Origin: Aquidulcibacter sp.
GTDB taxonomy: Bacteria; Pseudomonadota; Alphaproteobacteria; Caulobacterales; Aquidulcibacteraceae
DNA length: 37,984 nucleotides
Assembly (NCBI GenBank): GCA_027532555.1
Contig: JAPZTJ010000058.1
Location: 1 to 37,984 of the forward strand
Direction: 5' to 3'
Shown here piece after piece: positions 34,283 to 37,984 of the stretch; within the stretch, counting starts at the first letter, position 1, and every line of letters starts with the position of its first letter. A model generated the notes under the pieces. The model did not search any database. It saw nothing but the letters and a program-made list of their open reading frames with translations, and had not been told where the DNA came from. A program made the position numbers and the translations under genes.

Positions 34283-35410
34283 ATGATCGACCTTCTTACC
34301 CAAGCCCACACCCTCAAAGCCCAAGTCGCGGCGCGCGCCGATGAGATTGATGCTGCGCGTCGTTTACCCGCCGACCTTGCCAGAACGCTCGCCGATGCTG
34401 GCTTCTTCCGCATGGCGTTACCGACTGAGTATGGCGGGCTGGAATTGGCCCCGGCGCGGATGATCGAAGTCATCGAAGTCATGGGCAATGCCCATGGCTC
34501 GGTCGGTTGGTGCATTATGATCGGCGCGACCACGGCGATCAATGCCGCCTATTTGCCAGACCATCATGCCCGCACCATTTGGGCCGACCCCTCAATCATC
34601 ACCGGCGGCGTCTTTGCACCCAAGGGCAAGGCAGTGCGCGAAGGCGATCAGTACCGGGTGAGCGGGCGGTGGAACTGGGGTTCTGGCAGTGCGAATTGTG
34701 CTTGGCTGGTCGGTGGTGCTTTGACTTTAGGCGATGGGCCGCCCCAAGCGCGCATGATGTGGTTTGAGCGCGATCAAGTCGAGCTCATCGATACGTGGCA
34801 TGCCATGGGCATGAAGGGCACCGGCAGTGGCGATCTGGCCGTCACAGACGTCTTGATCCCGGCTGACCGTTCGGTCTCGCTGACCGATGATAAGGCCCGG
34901 ATTGAGCGGCCGCTTTATGCCTTCCCAGCTTTTGGCCTTCTCGCCATGTCGATCGCGGCCGTGGCACTGGGCAATGCGCGCGGGGCGATTGACGATCTGG
35001 TGGCGCTCGCAGGCGGCAAAGTGCCAACCGGGGCGCGCAGACCCTTGGCAGAGCGGGCTTCAACGCAAGTCGAGGTGGCCAAAGCCGAAGGCATGCTGCG
35101 CGCGGCCCGCACCTATCTGCTCGATAGCGCAGAGACCGCCTATGAAGGGGCCAGTCGCACCGGGGCTTTGACCCTAGAAGACCGCGCCAATTTGCGCCTT
35201 GCCGCCACCCACGCCGTGCGCACCTGTGCGGAGGTCACCCGCATGATGCACGATCTGGGCGGGGGCACGTCAGTCTATGAGACTTGCCCACTGCAGCGCC
35301 GCTTCCGCGACGCCCATGTCGCCACCCAGCACATCATGGTCGCCCCAGGCTCACTTGAGCTCGCTGGCCGCGCCCTATTGGGCATTGAAGGCGATTATGG
35401 GCAGCTTTAG
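34283..35410 (+). CDS. Acyl-CoA dehydrogenase-like flavoprotein / flavin-dependent monooxygenase
   Basis: This protein of about 375 residues belongs to the acyl-CoA dehydrogenase fold. RRLPADLARTLADAGFFRMALPTEYGG is at the N-terminus (two adjoining segments). The flavin region YRVSGRWNWGSG and WHAMGMKGTGSGDLAV follow, then a helical C-terminal domain ending MVAPGSLELAGRALLG. The WNWGSG and GTGS patterns and the lack of a clear dehydrogenase base suggest the HsaA/DszC-like, two-component monooxygenase branch, which needs a flavin reductase not seen here. ATG 34265 is an alternative start six codons upstream. It overlaps the convergent DUF2283 gene by four bases. Confidence 0.82.
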   Translation: MIDLLTQAHTLKAQVAARADEIDAARRLPADLARTLADAGFFRMALPTEYGGLELAPARMIEVIEVMGNAHGSVGWCIMIGATTAINAAYLPDHHARTIWADPSIITGGVFAPKGKAVREGDQYRVSGRWNWGSGSANCAWLVGGALTLGDGPPQARMMWFERDQVELIDTWHAMGMKGTGSGDLAVTDVLIPADRSVSLTDDKARIERPLYAFPAFGLLAMSIAAVALGNARGAIDDLVALAGGKVPTGARRPLAERASTQVEVAKAEGMLRAARTYLLDSAETAYEGASRTGALTLEDRANLRLAATHAVRTCAEVTRMMHDLGGGTSVYETCPLQRRFRDAHVATQHIMVAPGSLELAGRALLGIEGDYGQL

Positions 35411-35673
35411 TTTGTCGCCTGTGCCCGTCCCGTAGGCCCGACTGGGCTAGGGCTGTGCAATTGTTCGTTGAGTTGTTCGGTCAGATGCGCGAGGCGGTTT
35501 TGCCATTGGGCATTGAAATCCATCACCGTCATGCTGACCAAACGGCCATCGGCGATCTGATGGCTCCACACAATACCGTTTTCGCCTTCAGACCTGTAAC
35601 TAGGCCCCGTCAACTTCGTGGAAATGTACAAAACATCTGCGTTTTTGTCATAGGCGACATCAAAATCTGACAT
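35407..35673 (-). CDS. DUF2283 domain protein
   Basis: This 88-residue protein has the DUF2283 pattern: VAYDKNADVLYIS at the N-terminus, ENGIVWSHQIADGRLVSMTVMDF in the middle (two joined strands), and a short polar tail. DUF2283 proteins are small beta-rich proteins of unknown role, sometimes found beside toxin-like genes. No partner is present here. The stop overlaps that of the acyl-CoA-dehydrogenase-like gene by four bases, tail to tail. Confidence 0.82.
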   Translation of the reverse strand: MSDFDVAYDKNADVLYISTKLTGPSYRSEGENGIVWSHQIADGRLVSMTVMDFNAQWQNRLAHLTEQLNEQLHSPSPVGPTGRAQATN

Positions 35674-35892
35674 TTTGTTTCCGGCCCCGTAGGATTGCTC
35701 ACCCCTATTCTAGCAGAATTTGAGACATATTCCCAGCAAATTTGACTGTTTTTGCTAGGAAGCCCGTTACTTTACCACGATTGCGCCATGGTCTGAGACA
35801 GTTAGATGCGCAGCAGGACACACGGCTGACACCTCCACCTGCACCCCTTGGTTGACCCGGGCGCCAGCTTGGCCCAAAAGCCCCATCGGAAC

Positions 35893-35977
35893 GCGGTCGT
35901 GGCGGAACTGGCAGACGCACTGGATTTAGGTTCCAGCGCCGCAAGGCGTGGGGGTTCGACTCCCCCCGACCGCACCA
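35893..35977 (+). tRNA. tRNA-Leu(TAG)
   Basis: The 85-nt class II tRNA has acceptor stem GCGGTCG / CGACCGC (35893-35899 and 35967-35973). The anticodon stem CTGGA/TCCAG carries loop TTTAGGT (anticodon TAG). It has a long variable arm, a T-arm GGGGGTTCGACTCCCCC and an encoded CCA at 35975-35977. It lies upstream of trigger factor. Confidence 0.97.
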
Positions 35978-36097
35978 CTTACTGCACCCAGCATAGACAT
36001 GGGCCCCACATCGTGGCATAGGCGCGCACCTTTCGGGCTTAGGCCCCAGCGCTATCCCATCAACCCGCGTAATCCGCTTCCTTTTTAGGACATCATC

Positions 36098-37582
36098 ATG
36101 CAAATCGTCGAAAAATCTGCTGAAGGCCTCAGCCGCGTCTATGGCGTCACCATTGCTGCCGCCCTCATTGCCACGCGCACCGATGCCAAGATCGCAGAAT
36201 TGGCCCCTCAATTGAACATCAAGGGCTTCCGCAAAGGCAAAGTGCCTGTCGTTCATGTGAAGCGCATGTATGGCAAGTCCATCATGGGCGATTTGTTGAA
36301 CGAGCTGGTGCAAGAAGGCATTGAGAGCACCGTGTCGAACAACGGCATCCGCGCTGCTAGCCAGCCAGACGTGACCAATTTGGGCAATCTCGGCGATGTG
36401 ATGGACGGCAAGGCCGACCTGACCTTTGATGTTGAGCTCGACATCATGCCAGACTTCACCCCCGCGGATATCCAGACCCTGTCGGTGACCCGCCCAGTGG
36501 CTGAAGCAACCGACGCGGAAATCGACGAAGCCTTGGCCGAGATCGCCAAGCAGTCGCAGTCCTTTGAAGTGAAGAAGGGCAAAGCAGCCAATGGCGATGC
36601 GGTTGTCTGCAACTTCGTGGGCAAGTTGAACGGCGTTGAGTTTGACGGCGGCAAGGCCGATGGCTCCACTGTGGTTCTGGGCTCCAATACCTATATCCCA
36701 GGCTTTGAAGAGCAATTGGTTGGCGTAAAGGCTGGCGACGAGAAGGTCTTGAACGTGACTTTCCCCGCCGAATATGGCGTGGCGACTTTGGCCGGTCAGG
36801 CCGCGACCTTTGACGTCACCGTGGTGGAAGTCAAAAAGGCCGTTGAAACCAAGATTGACGATGACTTGGCCAAGAATATCGGCCTGTCGGACCTTGCGAC
36901 CCTGAAGGACGCGATCAAGAAGAACATCGAAGATCAATTGGCACAATTGTCGCGCCAAAAGGCCAAGCGCTCGTTGTTGGACGCTTTGGACGCCACCCAC
37001 AGCTTTGAGTTGCCCCCCAAAATGTTGGCAGCCGAGTTTGACGCCATCTGGGCGCAAGTGACCCAAGACAAGGCCGCTGGCAATGAAGACCCAGAAGATG
37101 CCGGCAAGTCGGAAGACGAGCTGAAGGCTGAATACACCAAGATTGCAGAGCGTCGCGTGCGCTTGGGCCTCGTCTTGGCAGAGCTTGGCCGCGTCAATGG
37201 CGTCGAAGTCAAAGACGAAGAAGTTGGCCGTGCCATTCAAGCCGAAGCCTCGCGCTATCCCGGTCAAGAGCGCCAAGTTTATGAGTTCTTCCAAAAGAAC
37301 CCCAATGCTGTGGCCAGCCTGCGCGCACCTTTGTATGAAGAAAAGGTCGTCGACTTCGTTCTGCAATTGGCCAAGGTAACCGACGTGACGGTTACCCGCG
37401 CTGAGCTGGAGAGCGAAGATGAAGTCGCCCCGGCTGCAGAAGCTAAGCCTGCCAAAAAGGCCCCAGCCAAAGCAAAGGCCAAAAAGGAAGACGCGCCAGC
37501 CGACGCAGCCCCAGCTGAAGCTGCGGTAGAAGAAAAGCCTGCGCCAAAGAAGAAAGCTCCTGCTAAGAAGAAGGCTGACTAA
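36098..37582 (+). CDS. tig: Trigger factor
   Basis: Trigger factor is the ribosome-bound chaperone that meets nascent chains at the exit tunnel. The 494 residues have the ribosome-binding loop GFRKGKVP (45-52), a FKBP-type prolyl isomerase domain (about 160-245; GDAVVCNFVGKLNG, IPGFEEQLVGVKAGDEK) and a helical substrate-binding arm. After about residue 445 an Ala/Lys/Pro-rich basic tail follows (AKPAKKAPAKAKAKKEDAPA, APKKKAPAKKKAD) that E. coli trigger factor lacks. AGGA lies eight bases before the ATG. Codon choice is biased (CCA, AAC, TTG), which suggests strong expression. clpP and clpX often follow but would be beyond the window. Confidence 0.96.
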   Translation: MQIVEKSAEGLSRVYGVTIAAALIATRTDAKIAELAPQLNIKGFRKGKVPVVHVKRMYGKSIMGDLLNELVQEGIESTVSNNGIRAASQPDVTNLGNLGDVMDGKADLTFDVELDIMPDFTPADIQTLSVTRPVAEATDAEIDEALAEIAKQSQSFEVKKGKAANGDAVVCNFVGKLNGVEFDGGKADGSTVVLGSNTYIPGFEEQLVGVKAGDEKVLNVTFPAEYGVATLAGQAATFDVTVVEVKKAVETKIDDDLAKNIGLSDLATLKDAIKKNIEDQLAQLSRQKAKRSLLDALDATHSFELPPKMLAAEFDAIWAQVTQDKAAGNEDPEDAGKSEDELKAEYTKIAERRVRLGLVLAELGRVNGVEVKDEEVGRAIQAEASRYPGQERQVYEFFQKNPNAVASLRAPLYEEKVVDFVLQLAKVTDVTVTRAELESEDEVAPAAEAKPAKKAPAKAKAKKEDAPADAAPAEAAVEEKPAPKKKAPAKKKAD

Positions 37583-37606
37583 GCCTTTCTTCGGTGGTTT
37601 GAAATC

Positions 37607-37640
37607 AAGGCCCCGGTCATCCGATCGGGGCCTTTTTTTG
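37607..37640 (+). terminator. Intrinsic terminator after trigger factor
   Basis: AAGGCCCCGGTC pairs with GATCGGGGCCTT (12 bp including one G-T pair) around an ATCC loop, and a run of seven T follows (37633-37639). This is a strong Rho-independent terminator 24 bases after the tig stop codon. Confidence 0.94.
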
Positions 37641-37755
37641 TTTGGGCGCCACTTCTTTGTCTGCCATCCCTGTCGACCCTAAGAGGAGAGGGGCTTCCCC
37701 CCCAACACCCATAGCCCCGCCAAGAAAAACCCGGCGGGGGTGACCATAAAGAGGG

Positions 37756-37838
37756 GCCGGGGCGCATGGGTTGCGCCAAAAAGGGTGGGCCAGATTAACG
37801 GACTGGCCCGGATTACGACGCAAACCGTGCGCCCCGGC
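37756..37838. ncRNA. Candidate structured RNA element with alternative pairings
   Basis: GCCGGGGCGCA (37756-37766) pairs perfectly with TGCGCCCCGGC (37828-37838). Part of the same left arm, GGCGCA (37761-37766), can instead form a local hairpin with TGCGCC (37772-37777). Inside, GGGCCAG (37787-37793) pairs with CTGGCCC (37803-37809). Read on the minus strand, that inner hairpin is followed by ACCCTTTTT and resembles an intrinsic terminator. The transcribed strand is unknown, and no known riboswitch family was recognised. Confidence 0.4.
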
Positions 37839-37922
37839 TGTGTAAGTCTGTGTGCCAAGGGAAGATCATGAGCCCTCCTCTGTGGTTTCATTTCCCCCGC
37901 CTGTACATGAAGACCTTTTAAC

Positions 37923-37943
37923 GAGTGGGTTTAGAACCCACTC
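37923..37943 (+). promoter_or_regulatory. Perfect inverted repeat upstream of an AAGGAG sequence
   Basis: GAGTGGGTT, a TAG loop and AACCCACTC form a 9-bp perfect dyad, followed directly by AAGGAG (37944-37949). No start codon at a suitable distance opens a frame inside the window. It may be an operator or leader hairpin of the next gene. Confidence 0.45.
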
Positions 37944-37984
37944 AAGGAGATCCCGCGAGTTTTGATTCAAGCCTATTGAAAGAC

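Larger units (their letters stand above)
37641..37984. other. Gene-free, highly structured region at the window end
   Basis: No reading frame here is convincing. Three overlapping minus-strand frames exist but none has a recognisable protein. The stretch holds several perfect inverted repeats: CCCCGCC/GGCGGGG (37715-37739), an 11-bp pairing enclosing 37756-37838, GGGCCAG/CTGGCCC (37787-37809), and GAGTGGGTT/AACCCACTC (37923-37943) followed by AAGGAG. It could contain a small RNA or a leader for a gene to the right, commonly clpP in this position. Confidence 0.5.

Noticed and set aside
35705-37366. A 553-codon open frame on the minus strand under trigger factor and tRNA-Leu
   Set aside because: It runs antisense through a tRNA and a conserved chaperone gene and shows no protein family features.
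37579-37891. Three overlapping small minus-strand frames after trigger factor
   Set aside because: None has a recognisable family or a good ribosome-binding site. They cross the tig terminator or the inverted repeats. One has a hydrophobic end, but that is weak evidence.

Overview
This window looks like a chromosomal segment of an alphaproteobacterium, most likely Caulobacterales or a related stalked or budding lineage such as Hyphomonadaceae. The evidence is a ddl-ftsQ-ftsA / ftsZ-lpxC division block, a perfect TTAA-N7-TTAA CtrA-type box with clustered GANTC (CcrM-type) sites upstream of ftsZ, a 6S RNA just upstream of a 5-formyltetrahydrofolate cyclo-ligase gene, and a moxR-DUF58-DUF4159-VWA operon beside DUF1285 and a Nudix gene. 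No plasmid, phage or CRISPR features were seen. The only mobile DNA is the tail of an IS5-family transposase at the left edge.

Layout. 1-4650: IS5 remnant, a large TonB-dependent receptor ending in a strong terminator, and a TPR/aspartyl-beta-hydroxylase protein. 4665-10143: signal peptide peptidase SppA, a flavin amine oxidase divergent from a TetR regulator with two operator-like dyads between them, tRNA-Gln(TTG), a SOUL heme-binding protein and a GNAT acetyltransferase. 10140-16850 (minus strand): a four-gene operon with overlapping genes, transcribed moxR, DUF58, DUF4159, VWA. 16968-18160: DUF1285 and CoA pyrophosphatase. 18340-27654: the division and envelope block, with ddl, ftsQ and ftsA, then an inverted murI-murB pair, then ftsZ, lpxC and glmM. 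27659-30150: tyrS divergent from anmK. 30248-30824: a ParD/ParE toxin-antitoxin pair. 30931-33391: suhB-like phosphatase, 6S RNA, 5-FCL and a YmdB-like phosphodiesterase. 33491-35673: YebC, an acyl-CoA-dehydrogenase-like flavoprotein and a DUF2283 protein. 35893-37582: tRNA-Leu(TAG) and trigger factor with a terminator. 37641-37984: a gene-free, highly structured stretch.

How it works together. The centre of the window concerns cell-envelope construction: UDP-GlcNAc precursor supply (glmM), peptidoglycan precursors (murI, murB, ddl), recycling (anmK), lipid A commitment (lpxC) and the division machine (ftsQ, ftsA, ftsZ). The intergenic region between ftsZ and murI carries the cell-cycle signals. 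If they are real, they would tie ftsZ and the murI-murB operon to the same CtrA/CcrM clock.

No gene set is clearly a new system. The best unexplained signals are: the ftsZ/murI intergenic region in a split dcw cluster; the structured element at 37756-37838, which has two mutually exclusive pairings; the tandem TetR dyads lying inside two divergent promoters; the poorly understood moxR operon; and the unusually tight convergent gene ends throughout. All assignments come from reading the sequence by eye. No database search or folding program was run.
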